A stretch of 64,000 nucleotides of DNA from Candidatus Desulfarcum epimagneticum (GCA_900659855.1 CAACVI010000045.1:186985-250984); one strand, 5' to 3'. Numbered from the stretch's first letter, positions 26,160-35,267 are shown. The notes: generated from the letters alone by a model not told the origin. Program-made: numbers and translations.

Positions 26160-28442
26160 TCACGCCTTCCGATCCCGGACCGAGGCCCCCATCTCCTCAA
26201 GCCTCGCCCGGATCCGGTCGGCGGTCTCCCAGTCCCGGCGGCGCCTGGCCGCCTCCCGTTCGTCCATGAGCCCCCGGATTTCGGAATCGGCGGATTCTTT
26301 GTCGAAATCAATGACGCCGATCACGGAGTCCACCTTCCTTAAGGCGTCGATGATTTTCGCGGCGGCGCCGGCGCCCATGCGGCCCTCGCCCACCCGGATA
26401 TTGATTCTTTTCACCACCCCGAACACGGCGGCCATGGCCGCTGAAATATTGAAATCGTCGTCCATGGCGTTGATAAATCCCTGTTTGATGTCATAGGCGA
26501 ACTGGTCGGAGTCCGGCTCCGGGTCCGGGGCGTCGGGGGGAATGTTTTTCAGCGACTCCACGCAGCGGTCGATGCGGGCGATGGCCCGCCCGGCGGCCTT
26601 AAGCCCCTCTTCCCGGTATGACAGCGGTTTGCGGTAATGGGTGGACATGAGCCAGCGCCGGATCTGCCGGCCGGAAAACCCCTTGTCCAGCAGAAACGGA
26701 ACCGTCAGGCCGGGCATTTCCTCCTCGGCCTTTTTTCCCCGGACCAAAACCCGGTCGCAGTGGAGCCAGAACCGGGCCAGGGGGTTTCCGGAGCAGGCCG
26801 ATGAGATGGCCATGACGTTTTCATGGTGGGGGAAGACCAGCGCCCGCCCGCCGGAGTGAATGTCAAAGGTCTCGCCTAAGTGTTTCATGGACATGGCGGC
26901 GCACTGGATGTGCCAGGAGGGCCGGACATTGCCCCATTCGGTGGGGAAGAAAAGGCCCCGTTTAAGCTCGGAGAGTTTGGCGCGCTTAAAAAGCGTGAAA
27001 TCCCCGGGGCTGTCCTTTTCATAATCGTCCATGTCCACCGTGGCGCCCATCCTCATTTTTTTCGTGTCCATCCCGGACAAACGGCCGTATCCCGACACCC
27101 GGGAAATATCAAAGTAAAGGGACCTGAGCTTTTCATAGGCCAGGCCTTTGCGCGACAGCTTTTCAGACAGGGCGATCATGTCGTCGATGTGCTCGCTGGC
27201 CCGGGGATAGGCCGAGGCCTCCTCAATCCCGAGGGTCCTCAAATCCTCCATGATCCGCTCAATGTTTTGGTCGGCGAACGCCTTGAGATCCATGCCGGCC
27301 GCGTCGGCGCCGGCTATGGTGTTGTCGTCGTAATCCGTGATGTTCATCACATGCCGCGTCTCGTATCCCCTCAGCCGGAAATACCGCGCCGCCATGTCCG
27401 AAAACACAAAGCGCCGGCATTCGCCGATGTGCGTCCGGGCATGCGCCGTGGGGCCGCAGGAGTACATGGAGACTTTGCCCGGCTCCAGGGGGGAGAAGCT
27501 CTCCATGGATTTGGACAGGGTGTTGAACACCCGGATGGGCGAAGGCGTCTGCTCCACGAAAAGGGGCGTGCTCAAATAACGCTCGCCGCCGTCCGGGAAG
27601 AGGGTCGTCACGGTCCCCTCTTTCATGGACATGGCGATTTTGGCGGCCACAAACATGGCGGCGCCGCTGCTCATGCCCACAAAAAGCCCCTCCTCCCGGG
27701 CCAGGCGCCGGGTCATCTCAAAGGCGTCCTCGTCATCAATCTTGATTTTCTCGTCCAGGCAGTCCTTGTCGAAAATCTCGGGCCGGTAGGCCTCTTTGAG
27801 ATTTTTCAGCCCCTGGATTTTATGCCCCCGGTAGGGCTCCACCCCGATGATCCGGATATCGGGACTGAGTTCCTTGAGCTTTCGGGAAAGGCCCACCACC
27901 GTGCCCGTGGTGCCGATGGTCGCCACCACCACGTCCGTCTTTCCCCCGGTCTGCTCCCATATCTCCGGGGCCGTATGCTCATAGTGGGCCCTCCAGTTGG
28001 CCTCGTTGTTGAACTGGTCCGTCATGAAATAAGCGTCGGGCTTTTCCCGGCAGAGCTGGTACACCTTTTCGATGGCGCCGTCGGTGCCCAGACGTCCGGG
28101 GGTCAGCAGAATCTCGGCCCCCCGGGCCTTGAGTATTTTCCGGCGCTCCACGCTGGCGGATTCCGACATCACCAGAAGCAGGCGGTATCCCTTCACCGCG
28201 CAGACCATGGCCAGACCGATGCCGGTGTTTCCGCTGGTGGCCTCGATGACGGTCTTGTCCGGGGTCAGCGCGCCGGTTTTTTCCCCGGTCTCGATCATAA
28301 AAAGCGCGGGCCGGTCCTTGATGGAGCCCCCGGGGTTGAGACACTCCATCTTGGCCAGTATCCGAACAGCGGGATTGGGGTTGAGCTTTTTGATTTCCAC
28401 CATCGGGGTGTTTCCGACGGCGTCCAGTATGGAAGGGATCAT
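26160..28442 (-). CDS. cysteine synthase fused to a cysteinyl-tRNA synthetase-like domain
   Basis: In this 760-residue protein residues 1-305 are a cysteine synthase/CBS-type PLP domain: PLP lysine in NPGGSIKDRPA, TSGNTG and GTTGTVVGL. Residues 315-760 are a class Ia CysRS. It keeps zinc-site residues (MYSCGPT, WHIQCAAM, FPHHEN) and the DALR-like end. The HIGH motif reads HIGE, and KMSKS is replaced by KKAEE in VLVRGKKAEEEMPG. Both halves handle cysteine, so channelling is plausible, but loss of KMSKS argues against normal aminoacylation. Alternatives are a cysteine-activating ligase or a persulfide-forming enzyme. A canonical cysS is expected elsewhere. Confidence 0.88.
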   Translation of the reverse strand: MIPSILDAVGNTPMVEIKKLNPNPAVRILAKMECLNPGGSIKDRPALFMIETGEKTGALTPDKTVIEATSGNTGIGLAMVCAVKGYRLLLVMSESASVERRKILKARGAEILLTPGRLGTDGAIEKVYQLCREKPDAYFMTDQFNNEANWRAHYEHTAPEIWEQTGGKTDVVVATIGTTGTVVGLSRKLKELSPDIRIIGVEPYRGHKIQGLKNLKEAYRPEIFDKDCLDEKIKIDDEDAFEMTRRLAREEGLFVGMSSGAAMFVAAKIAMSMKEGTVTTLFPDGGERYLSTPLFVEQTPSPIRVFNTLSKSMESFSPLEPGKVSMYSCGPTAHARTHIGECRRFVFSDMAARYFRLRGYETRHVMNITDYDDNTIAGADAAGMDLKAFADQNIERIMEDLRTLGIEEASAYPRASEHIDDMIALSEKLSRKGLAYEKLRSLYFDISRVSGYGRLSGMDTKKMRMGATVDMDDYEKDSPGDFTLFKRAKLSELKRGLFFPTEWGNVRPSWHIQCAAMSMKHLGETFDIHSGGRALVFPHHENVMAISSACSGNPLARFWLHCDRVLVRGKKAEEEMPGLTVPFLLDKGFSGRQIRRWLMSTHYRKPLSYREEGLKAAGRAIARIDRCVESLKNIPPDAPDPEPDSDQFAYDIKQGFINAMDDDFNISAAMAAVFGVVKRINIRVGEGRMGAGAAAKIIDALRKVDSVIGVIDFDKESADSEIRGLMDEREAARRRRDWETADRIRARLEEMGASVRDRKA

Positions 28443-28504
28443 TTTCTTCGTCCTGTCCTGAAAGTGGGTTTGATAAACGCGTCAGGCCTGAATTCTTTTT
28501 GGGA

Positions 28505-29182
28505 TCATGCCGTCAGCCCCTCCAGCGCCGCTTCAATCTGCCTGAAAACGCCCGCCTGATCCGCAAGGGCGTCGATGACAAAAAAACGCCGGGGCTCCGC
28601 AACCGCCAGTTTGAGGTAGCCCTCCCGAACTTTTTCGTGAAACGCCAGGGCCTCTTTTTCAAAACGGGTCTCATCCCCCTGCCCCAGCGCGGCCCGGCCC
28701 CGGTCCCGTTTAAGGGCCCGTTTAAGGCCCTCCTTTGGGGAAAGGTCCAGAAGAAAAGTGGCGTCAGGCGTCAAATCCCCCACCGAGCGGCGGAAAAGCT
28801 CCCGAATCCAGTCCGGGTCGATCCCCCGGGCGAATCCCTGGTAGGCCAGGGTGGCGTCGAAATAACGGTCGCAGATCACCGACTTCCCCGAGGCCAGCGC
28901 CGGGCGAATCAGGCGCGCGGCGTGCTGGGCCCGGTCCGCCATGTAAAGAAGAAGCTCGGCGTCGGAATCGAGAGGCTCGCCGTCCGGGTCCAGAAGGATG
29001 TCCCTGATTTTCATCCCCGCGCCGGTCCCCCCGGGCTCCCGGGTGACCACGCACCGGCGGCCTTTTTTTTCCAGAAACCGGGACATGGGGCCCGCCTGGG
29101 AGGTCTTGCCCGATCCCTCCACGCCCTCAAGGGTGATGAACAAGGGCCCGGGTCCGGTTTTCAAATCATGATTCCGGGACAT
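28505..29182 (-). CDS. tmk: thymidylate kinase
   Basis: Start 29182 gives a 225-residue protein; upstream codons would extend further into the preceding gene. The P-loop is TLEGVEGSGKTSQ, followed by TREPGGTGAG and CDRYFDATLAYQG, all dTMP kinase motifs. It phosphorylates dTMP to dTDP. The start overlaps the end of the YhaM-like gene, so the two are coupled. Confidence 0.92.
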   Translation of the reverse strand: MSRNHDLKTGPGPLFITLEGVEGSGKTSQAGPMSRFLEKKGRRCVVTREPGGTGAGMKIRDILLDPDGEPLDSDAELLLYMADRAQHAARLIRPALASGKSVICDRYFDATLAYQGFARGIDPDWIRELFRRSVGDLTPDATFLLDLSPKEGLKRALKRDRGRAALGQGDETRFEKEALAFHEKVREGYLKLAVAEPRRFFVIDALADQAGVFRQIEAALEGLTA

Positions 29183-30113
29183 AGAAATGCCGCTCCAAAA
29201 GCCTGTGGTAAGGGGTCCATGACTCATCCGGGTCCTGTTTCATGATAAATTCCCGGACCCCGTTCATCTTGGCGTCCATGTCGTCCACCATATGAAGCAA
29301 AAGGGCCTCCAGGGTCTTGGGCGGCTCCGGGGACCCGAATTCCCGGGAGCCGTGGTGGGCGGCCACCATGTGTCTGAGCAAAACCGCGTCTTTTTCCGGG
29401 AAATCCCCGGCCCGGGCGATTCTCTCATCGATCATGGCGCATCCCATGATGATGTGGCCCACCAGACGCCCCTTGTCGGAATAGTCGATGCGGGTCGTCC
29501 ATTCAAACTCCCGGATTTTCCCGATATCGTGAAGCGCGGCCCCGACCAGGAGAAGGTCCGTGTTGATCCCGGCGTAGTGCCGGCCTATTTTATCGATGAG
29601 AAGGCACATGGACAGGGTGTGCTCCAAAAGCCCCCCGATATAGGCGTGGTGCATACTTTTGGCGGCCGGCGCCGCCTTGAAAACCGGCGCGAAGTCCTCG
29701 TCTTCAAAAAACGCGTCCAGCAGTCTTTTGAAATGGGGGGTCTCAATGGCCGACAGAACTTTTTTGAGCCTTGAAAACATGGCCTCAATGTCCTTGTCGG
29801 TGGCGGGGAGGAAATCCGCCGGGTCCCGGTCGTACGGGGAGGCGGCCTTCATGTCCGCGACCACCGCCTGGAGGCTTCCCCGGTACTCCGAGACGCGGCC
29901 TGTCACAAACACGATGTCTCCGGAGGAAACCGCGTCCCGAATCTCCGCCACATTGTCCCAGGCCACGCCCTTAAGCGTCCCGGTCCGGTCCGACAGGGTC
30001 ACATTCAGGTAGGGCTCCCCGTCCTTTTTCCTCAAAAGATTCTTTTCGGAAAGCGCGAACACGTCCCCTAAGGAGTCTCCGGCTTTGAGCTGGTCGATGA
30101 ACTGTTTTTTCAT
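29166..30113 (-). CDS. YhaM-like HD-domain protein, probable 3'-5' exoribonuclease
   Basis: This 315-residue protein has an N-terminal OB-fold (YLNVTLSDRTGTLKGVAWDN...GDIVFVTGRVSEYRGSLQAVV). An HD phosphohydrolase domain follows (HHAYIGGLLEHTLSM, GAALHDIGKIREF, RHMVAAHHGSREFGSPEPP). This is the architecture of YhaM, which degrades RNA and single-stranded DNA. tmk follows and overlaps. A family B repeat lies upstream. Confidence 0.87.
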   Translation of the reverse strand: MKKQFIDQLKAGDSLGDVFALSEKNLLRKKDGEPYLNVTLSDRTGTLKGVAWDNVAEIRDAVSSGDIVFVTGRVSEYRGSLQAVVADMKAASPYDRDPADFLPATDKDIEAMFSRLKKVLSAIETPHFKRLLDAFFEDEDFAPVFKAAPAAKSMHHAYIGGLLEHTLSMCLLIDKIGRHYAGINTDLLLVGAALHDIGKIREFEWTTRIDYSDKGRLVGHIIMGCAMIDERIARAGDFPEKDAVLLRHMVAAHHGSREFGSPEPPKTLEALLLHMVDDMDAKMNGVREFIMKQDPDESWTPYHRLLERHFYVPES

Positions 30114-30140
30114 GCTCCCCTTTTTTATTCTCTATTTTGA

Positions 30141-30302
30141 TAAGGGTTCGCTCAAAAATTAATTTACAATTTTGGGAGTTAAGTCGCCTGTCTGACAAGG
30201 CGTGAAAACTTAAGGCATATCGGGATATGCCGAGTTTTCATAACGCAGTCAGGCAGGATGAATTGGCTTCCAAAATGTAAAGTTATTTTTGAGCGAGCCC
30301 TA
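30141..30302. repeat. family B repeat, copy 2 (162 bp)
   Basis: This is the inverse-orientation partner of 6494-6655, with the same terminal inverted repeats (TAAGGGTTCGCTCAAAAAT ... TTTTTGAGCGAGCCCTA) and the central GGCATATCGGGATATGCC. About five substitutions separate the copies. It sits between divergently transcribed genes. Confidence 0.9.
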
Positions 30303-30483
30303 ACCTTGCGACCTGATTTCCCCGCTTTATTAACACACCTGGCTTTCCAAGGCAAGAGAACCGTGGATTTGGGCGGGAAAAAACTTCTTTTAAAACCGGG
30401 CGGTTTCTGATAATGGCTGGCATGTCTTTTTCAACATCCCACCGCGCCTTTGAGGCGCGAAACCCCAAAAAAAGAGGCGGACC

Positions 30484-31263
30484 ATGATCGGCATATTCGA
30501 TTCGGGCATCGGCGGGCTCACAGTGGCGCGCGCCGTCAAACAAACCCTTCCCCGGCGCGACATCATTTACCTGGGGGACACGGCCCGAACCCCATACGGA
30601 AACAAAACCGCGAAAACCGTGGTCAAGTACGCGCTTGAAAACACCGAATTTTTAATGAGACAGGGCGCCAAAATCATCGTCATGGCCTGCAACACCGCCT
30701 CCAGCGTGGCGTTTGAGGCCGTCCGGGAAGAGTTCGACGCGCCTGTGTTTGAAGTCATCTCCCCGGCCGTGGAGGCGGCGCTTGAGGCCTCCCGGAAAGG
30801 CGCCATCGGCGTCATCGGCACCCGGGCCACCATTCGAAGCGGCGTGTACGAAAAAATGATCAAAGCCCGGCTCCCGGACGCCGGGGTCCATTCGGCGCCG
30901 TGCCCCCTGCTGGTTCCCCTGGTGGAGGAAGGGTGGCTGAAAAAGCCGGAGACCGCCATGATCGTGAAAAAATATCTCCATCCCTTGAAAACCCGCCAGA
31001 TCGACACCCTGATACTGGGCTGCACCCATTACCCGGTTTTAAAGGATCTCATCCAAAGAAAAATAGGCAAACGGGTCCGGGTCATCGACTCCGCCGAATC
31101 ATCGGCCCGGTCCATCGCCCGGACCCTTGAGGAAAACCCGGACCTGGCCGCCCGGCTGGGAAAAAACGGGACGCTGCGCGTCTGCGTCTCGGATTTGACC
31201 GAACAGTTTAAAAAAACGGCCAGGGGGCTTCTTAAGATGAACGTTTCCTTTGAGACGGTTTGA
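30484..31263 (+). CDS. murI: glutamate racemase
   Basis: This 259-residue protein has IGIFDSGIGGLTVARAV, YLGDTARTPYGNKT, the first catalytic cysteine in VMACNTASS and the second in LGCTHYPVL. It makes D-glutamate for peptidoglycan. AAGAGGCGG precedes the ATG. It appears monocistronic. Confidence 0.95.
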   Translation: MIGIFDSGIGGLTVARAVKQTLPRRDIIYLGDTARTPYGNKTAKTVVKYALENTEFLMRQGAKIIVMACNTASSVAFEAVREEFDAPVFEVISPAVEAALEASRKGAIGVIGTRATIRSGVYEKMIKARLPDAGVHSAPCPLLVPLVEEGWLKKPETAMIVKKYLHPLKTRQIDTLILGCTHYPVLKDLIQRKIGKRVRVIDSAESSARSIARTLEENPDLAARLGKNGTLRVCVSDLTEQFKKTARGLLKMNVSFETV

Positions 31264-31325
31264 CGGCGCCGGACCTTTTCGTGACGATTTTTGGCTTGAC
31301 AATGCGCCTTTGATGAAATAAATAT

Positions 31326-31377
31326 AACGCCAGGGGTGTTACACGCAAGGTGTAAAATATTTTACACCAAAGGCGTT
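31326..31377. promoter_or_regulatory. nested palindromic operator
   Basis: GGTGTAAAATATTTTACACC (31349-31368) is a perfect 20-base palindrome. It is enclosed by AACGCC (31326-31331) and GGCGTT (31372-31377), and further GTGTTACAC and AAGTGTAAAA half-sites lie on each side. It precedes the ATPase at 31454 by about 75 bases and is probably a repressor binding region. Confidence 0.65.
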
Positions 31378-31453
31378 ACCCGTCAAGTGTAAAAATCGCT
31401 TCGCCCATTCCTCCCCCCAAACAAAGGAAAACGTCAAAAAAACGGAGCCGAAT

Positions 31454-32578
31454 ATGAAAAATCCATTCGCCTACAGCCATTACGTCACCGGCGATTCCTT
31501 CTGCAACCGGAAAAAAGAGCTGTCGGAAATCATGAAATACATCGAGGGCTCCCAGAACGCGATTCTGTATTCCCACCGGCGATACGGGAAAAGCTCCCTC
31601 ATCCGGCAGGCGTTTCGCCAAATCCGGGAAACCAAAATGGATATCGGGACCGTTTATGTGGAGCTTTACGGCGCCACATCCGAAAAAGATTTCATCTTAA
31701 GCTCGTTCCACGCCCTGACCCGTCTGGAGTCCAGCCTGGAGCGGCTGGTCAAATTTTTCAGCCAGGCCGCGAAAAACATCCGCCTCAATCTCAGCGTGGA
31801 CCCCATGTCCGGGGAAACATCCATCTCCCCCTCCTTTGATCCCTTTGACGAAAAAATCGCGCTGGAAGAGCTGATGGGCGCCATTGAGAGGTATTCCGAA
31901 AAACGAAAACTCGCCATCGCCTTTGACGAATTCCAGGAGACGGGTCAGTTCGGCGGGGAAGGCTTTGAAAAGCGCCTGCGCTCCTTTATCCAGGGCCATG
32001 AAAACGTCTGCTACATCTTTTCAGGCAGCCGGCGGCGCCTGCTGGCCGACATGTTCAACTCCAGCGGCCGGGCGTTTTACAAAATGGCCGACAGCCTCCC
32101 CCTGGAGCGCATCGGGACCCGAAGCTACCTCCCCTGGATCGACGGCCTGTTCAGGCGAAAAGACGTCCGCCTGCCCCGGAGCCTGATGGAGGAAATCGTG
32201 GCCCGGTTTGAAAACCACCCCATGCACATCCAGAATTTTTTGTTCCACCTGTGGGAGGAGATTCCCGGCCGGGACGCGTCCCTTGAAACCATTGACCGGG
32301 TCGAGAGGGAGATGATCCAGCGAAAAAACACGGAATACGCCACCCTGTGGGAGACGCTGACCCTGAATCAGAAAAAAACCTTAAAACTCATCATCAGAAA
32401 CCGGGGCGCCGGTCTTTTCACCGCCGAGTCCCTCCAGTCCGTGGGGCTTAAAACCGGCTCGGCCGCGTCCAAGGCCATCGCGGCGCTTTCTGAAAAAGAG
32501 ATCATCTTAAAAAACGGCGTGTGGAAAATCCAGGACATCGTGTTCAAAAAATGGCTCCAAAAGACCCTGTCCATGTAA
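31454..32578 (+). CDS. AAA ATPase of the archaeal-ATPase/STAND-like group
   Basis: This 374-residue protein starts NPFAYSHYVTGDSFCNRKKEL, with a P-loop variant YSHRRYGKSSLIRQ near residue 37 and Walker B LAIAFDEFQE near 155. FSGSRRRLLADMF follows, then a winged-helix C-terminus. Proteins of this type are accessory ATPases of uncertain function. A palindromic operator sits upstream, hinting at tight or autogenous repression. Confidence 0.8.
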   Translation: MKNPFAYSHYVTGDSFCNRKKELSEIMKYIEGSQNAILYSHRRYGKSSLIRQAFRQIRETKMDIGTVYVELYGATSEKDFILSSFHALTRLESSLERLVKFFSQAAKNIRLNLSVDPMSGETSISPSFDPFDEKIALEELMGAIERYSEKRKLAIAFDEFQETGQFGGEGFEKRLRSFIQGHENVCYIFSGSRRRLLADMFNSSGRAFYKMADSLPLERIGTRSYLPWIDGLFRRKDVRLPRSLMEEIVARFENHPMHIQNFLFHLWEEIPGRDASLETIDRVEREMIQRKNTEYATLWETLTLNQKKTLKLIIRNRGAGLFTAESLQSVGLKTGSAASKAIAALSEKEIILKNGVWKIQDIVFKKWLQKTLSM

Positions 32579-32589
32579 AAAAGGCCGGT

Positions 32590-33750
32590 CTAACGCGCCA
32601 CATGGACAGGCGGCGCGGGCCGGCCGTGCAGGGCGCTCATCGAAGTCGCCAGGTACGCGCCCGTCCGGCAAAACACGACGGTGTCCCCCGGCCTCAGACC
32701 GGGCAGCGCGACCGATTCCCGAATGACGTCCAAAGGGGAGTTGGTCAAACCCGTCAACGTGTGAAAAACGGACGCCTTTCCCGAAACCGGCGCCATGTCC
32801 GCCCCTTTTCCCCTTAAAACCGCCACAGGGTAAGGCAGCCCGGGCGACGGAACCGGCGCGGCGGTGTTTAAAACAGCCACAACCCCGCCTTTGGCCCCCG
32901 GCTTTAAAACCGCCGCCTCAGCGGCCCAGTATCCGCAGCCCGACGCCGCGAAGGCCCCCGGCTCCACGGCGATTTCCCCGGCGAATCCCGCCGCTTTCAA
33001 AGGCCCGGCGACACGTGTCTCAAACGCCCCGGCGATCCGGTCCGGCGTCATGTTTTCCCGTTTTTTGCCGAAAGCCGGCCAGCCGCCCCCCAGGTTGACG
33101 CGCTCCAGGCCCCCCATCGCGTCCCCGAGATGGGTCGACAGGGTCTCAAGAAAGGGAAGATATTCCCGGGCCAGGTCCCCGGGGGTCTGGCCCTCATGCT
33201 CAAAATGAACATGGACCCCGGCCAGACGGGCCTTGGCGGCCCGAATTTTTTCAAGGGCCGCCGGAAGCTCCCGGACCCCGATTCCGAATTTGTTCAAATA
33301 ATAAAAATCCCGCCCCGCTTTGAGCCTTAAGGACACCGGCCGGCCGGGAAGCCGGGAGAGCCACTGGTCCAGCTCCTGAATGGAATCCAGGTTGACCCAG
33401 GCGCCCGCCGCCGCCATGCGCGTCATGAGGCCGGGCTCCAACGCCACCCCGGTGTGGCTGATCCGGGCGCCGGGAATCCCGGTCTTTCGCGCCATCTCAA
33501 ATTCCTGGGGCGAGCACACATCCAGCCCCGCGCGCCGGCCCGCCGCGGCCTTGAGCATTTCAGGATGGGGATTGCACTTGACCGGGAAAAAACAGGCGTC
33601 AAAGGCCCGGACCATGCGCCGGACCGAGCGCTCAAACGACGGCAGGTCATAGACCACGCAAGGCGCGCCGACGCGCCGGATCACATCCAGGACATGTTCG
33701 GGAATCAGCGGGGCGGGCGGGTCGCTTTGGGTATGGGTTTTTTTATCCAT
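32590..33750 (-). CDS. fold-type III PLP decarboxylase-like enzyme
   Basis: This 386-residue protein has the alanine racemase-like barrel of diaminopimelate/ornithine decarboxylases. The PLP lysine lies in FFPVKCNPHPEML, HVHFEHEGQT carries the stacking histidine, and RVNLGGGWP and IAVEPGAF give the phosphate-binding glycines. The usual Cys-x3-Asp motif of the partner active site is not clear near FHTLTGLTNSPLDVI, so the substrate cannot be named. Its start overlaps the stop of the DUF4143 ATPase gene by 8 bases. Confidence 0.78.
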   Translation of the reverse strand: MDKKTHTQSDPPAPLIPEHVLDVIRRVGAPCVVYDLPSFERSVRRMVRAFDACFFPVKCNPHPEMLKAAAGRRAGLDVCSPQEFEMARKTGIPGARISHTGVALEPGLMTRMAAAGAWVNLDSIQELDQWLSRLPGRPVSLRLKAGRDFYYLNKFGIGVRELPAALEKIRAAKARLAGVHVHFEHEGQTPGDLAREYLPFLETLSTHLGDAMGGLERVNLGGGWPAFGKKRENMTPDRIAGAFETRVAGPLKAAGFAGEIAVEPGAFAASGCGYWAAEAAVLKPGAKGGVVAVLNTAAPVPSPGLPYPVAVLRGKGADMAPVSGKASVFHTLTGLTNSPLDVIRESVALPGLRPGDTVVFCRTGAYLATSMSALHGRPAPPVHVAR

Positions 33751-35080
33751 TTGGCGGCGTCTTTTGCGTTATGTCCAGAAATTGCGCCAGAATGCCCAGG
33801 GCATACAGCGGGAGATTCAAAATTTTTCCATCTTTTTTTAAATTCAAAAGCGTGGTCCTGAAAAGATCAGGCGGGGAAAACTGCGAATCGTATGAGCGCA
33901 GGCTCTTGCTCCGGGGATTCACGCCGGCTTTCACCTCAAGAGGAAAAATCCGGCCCTTAAGGCGGCATAAAAAATCCAGCTCCGCCCTTCCCCCTTTGCT
34001 TCTCCAGTAATAAAGCGGCCGCTGGAAGTGGGAGACCAGCTGCTGGGCCGCGTAATTTTCAACAAACGCGCCCCCATACTCATTAAACAGCCGGTTTCCC
34101 TGGGCCGGAATCTCCGCCGGCGTCCCCGACATGGCGCCCAAAAGACCCACATCCAGGGCGTACACCTTGAAACATCCGCTGTCCGCGTAATACTTCAAAG
34201 GATGCCTGGGAGTTTCCGCCACTATGGCCCGATGAATCAGGCCGGCGTCCTCCAGCCACACCAGCGCGCTTTCATATTCCCTGGCGCGGGCCCCTTTTTT
34301 GACGGCGCTGAAAACGAATTTTTTGTTTTCCCTGGCCAAATGCCCGGGGATGGAGTCCCAAATGAGCGTCAGCTTGGGGATGTCGAAAGCCGGGGCGTGT
34401 TTTGCGAAATCCATGACATAAGAGGTGACAATCTCTTCCTGCGCCCGCCGGGTCTGTCTTGCGTCCCCGGTTTCAAAAAAAACCCTGACGGCTTCCGGCA
34501 TGCCGCCGGAAAAATAATATTTTCGAAGCAAATCAATCAGATGGGAATGAAACGCCTCTGAAAGAGGCTCCGGGTCCCGGAGGCCTTCCAGCAGCTTCCG
34601 ATACCGGGACTCTCCCATGGCGTCCAGAAACTCCATAAATGTCATGGGAAAAAGATTCAGGAAATTCACCTTTCCCACCGGAAACGATCCCGGCTCGGAA
34701 AGTTTGATCCCAAGGAGGGAGCCCGCCGCTATGATGTGGATATCGTTTCTTTTTTCCTGGAAATATTTCAGCGAATTCAAAGCCGCGTTGGAGGTCTGTA
34801 TCTCATCAAAGACCACCAGGTCAACGCCGGGTCGAATCCTGTGGCCATAGTAGAGGGAAAGCTCATTCAAAATCCGGTCCGGATTCAAATCGCGCTGAAA
34901 AAATTCGCCGAGATAGGGATCCTCCTCAAAGTTTCCATACACCATCTTTTCATACTCATTTCGGCCGAACTTCTGGATGATGTAAGTTTTCCCGGTTTGA
35001 CGCGCGCCTCTCAGCAAAAGGGGCTTTCGCCCAAAAGAAGATTTCCATTCCGACAGCCGCTGATATATATCTCTTTTCAT
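33743..35080 (-). CDS. AAA ATPase with DUF4143 domain
   Basis: ATG 35080 is chosen because the family begins MKRDIYQRL; a 41-residue upstream frame crosses the CRP-like sites. The 445-residue protein has Walker A LLRGARQTGKTYII, Walker B LVVFDEIQ, AAGSLLG and a DUF4143 end with SKGGRAELDFLCRLKGRIFPLEVK. The role is unknown. It is divergent from vapBC and shares their intergenic region, so both may answer to one regulator. Confidence 0.87.
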   Translation of the reverse strand: MKRDIYQRLSEWKSSFGRKPLLLRGARQTGKTYIIQKFGRNEYEKMVYGNFEEDPYLGEFFQRDLNPDRILNELSLYYGHRIRPGVDLVVFDEIQTSNAALNSLKYFQEKRNDIHIIAAGSLLGIKLSEPGSFPVGKVNFLNLFPMTFMEFLDAMGESRYRKLLEGLRDPEPLSEAFHSHLIDLLRKYYFSGGMPEAVRVFFETGDARQTRRAQEEIVTSYVMDFAKHAPAFDIPKLTLIWDSIPGHLARENKKFVFSAVKKGARAREYESALVWLEDAGLIHRAIVAETPRHPLKYYADSGCFKVYALDVGLLGAMSGTPAEIPAQGNRLFNEYGGAFVENYAAQQLVSHFQRPLYYWRSKGGRAELDFLCRLKGRIFPLEVKAGVNPRSKSLRSYDSQFSPPDLFRTTLLNLKKDGKILNLPLYALGILAQFLDITQKTPPNG

Positions 35081-35134
35081 GGAAGATAAAATGCCATATC
35101 CGAACCCGGATGTCAACGTCTTACGAGCGGATAA

Positions 35135-35182
35135 TGTGAGTTCAATCACATTTTTCGCGCGAATAATGTGAGCATAATCACA
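35135..35182. promoter_or_regulatory. two tandem CRP-like sites
   Basis: TGTGA-GTTCAA-TCACA (35135-35150) and TGTGA-GCATAA-TCACA (35167-35182) are both perfect matches to TGTGA-N6-TCACA, the core of the CRP consensus. Their centres are 32 bases apart, about three helical turns. They lie between the divergent DUF4143 ATPase and vapBC. Confidence 0.8.
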
Positions 35183-35216
35183 AAAACCGACTGAATGGCC
35201 CATTTTTTTCCGCCGG

Positions 35217-35245
35217 TTGACAGGGTATGCATGAAATGCTATTTT
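35217..35245 (+). promoter_or_regulatory. vapBC promoter
   Basis: TTGACA (35217-35222) and TATTTT (35240-35245) are separated by 17 bases. The predicted start is near 35252, just before AAGGAGG and the vapB ATG. The CRP-like sites centre near -109 and -77. Confidence 0.6.
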
Positions 35246-35267
35246 TATTCGTCAAAGGAGGCTTATC

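Noticed and set aside
32590-33750. Diaminopimelate decarboxylase lysA
   Set aside because: The PLP barrel fits, but the conserved C-terminal Cys/Asp and substrate-binding segments of LysA are not clear, and no lysine gene is near.
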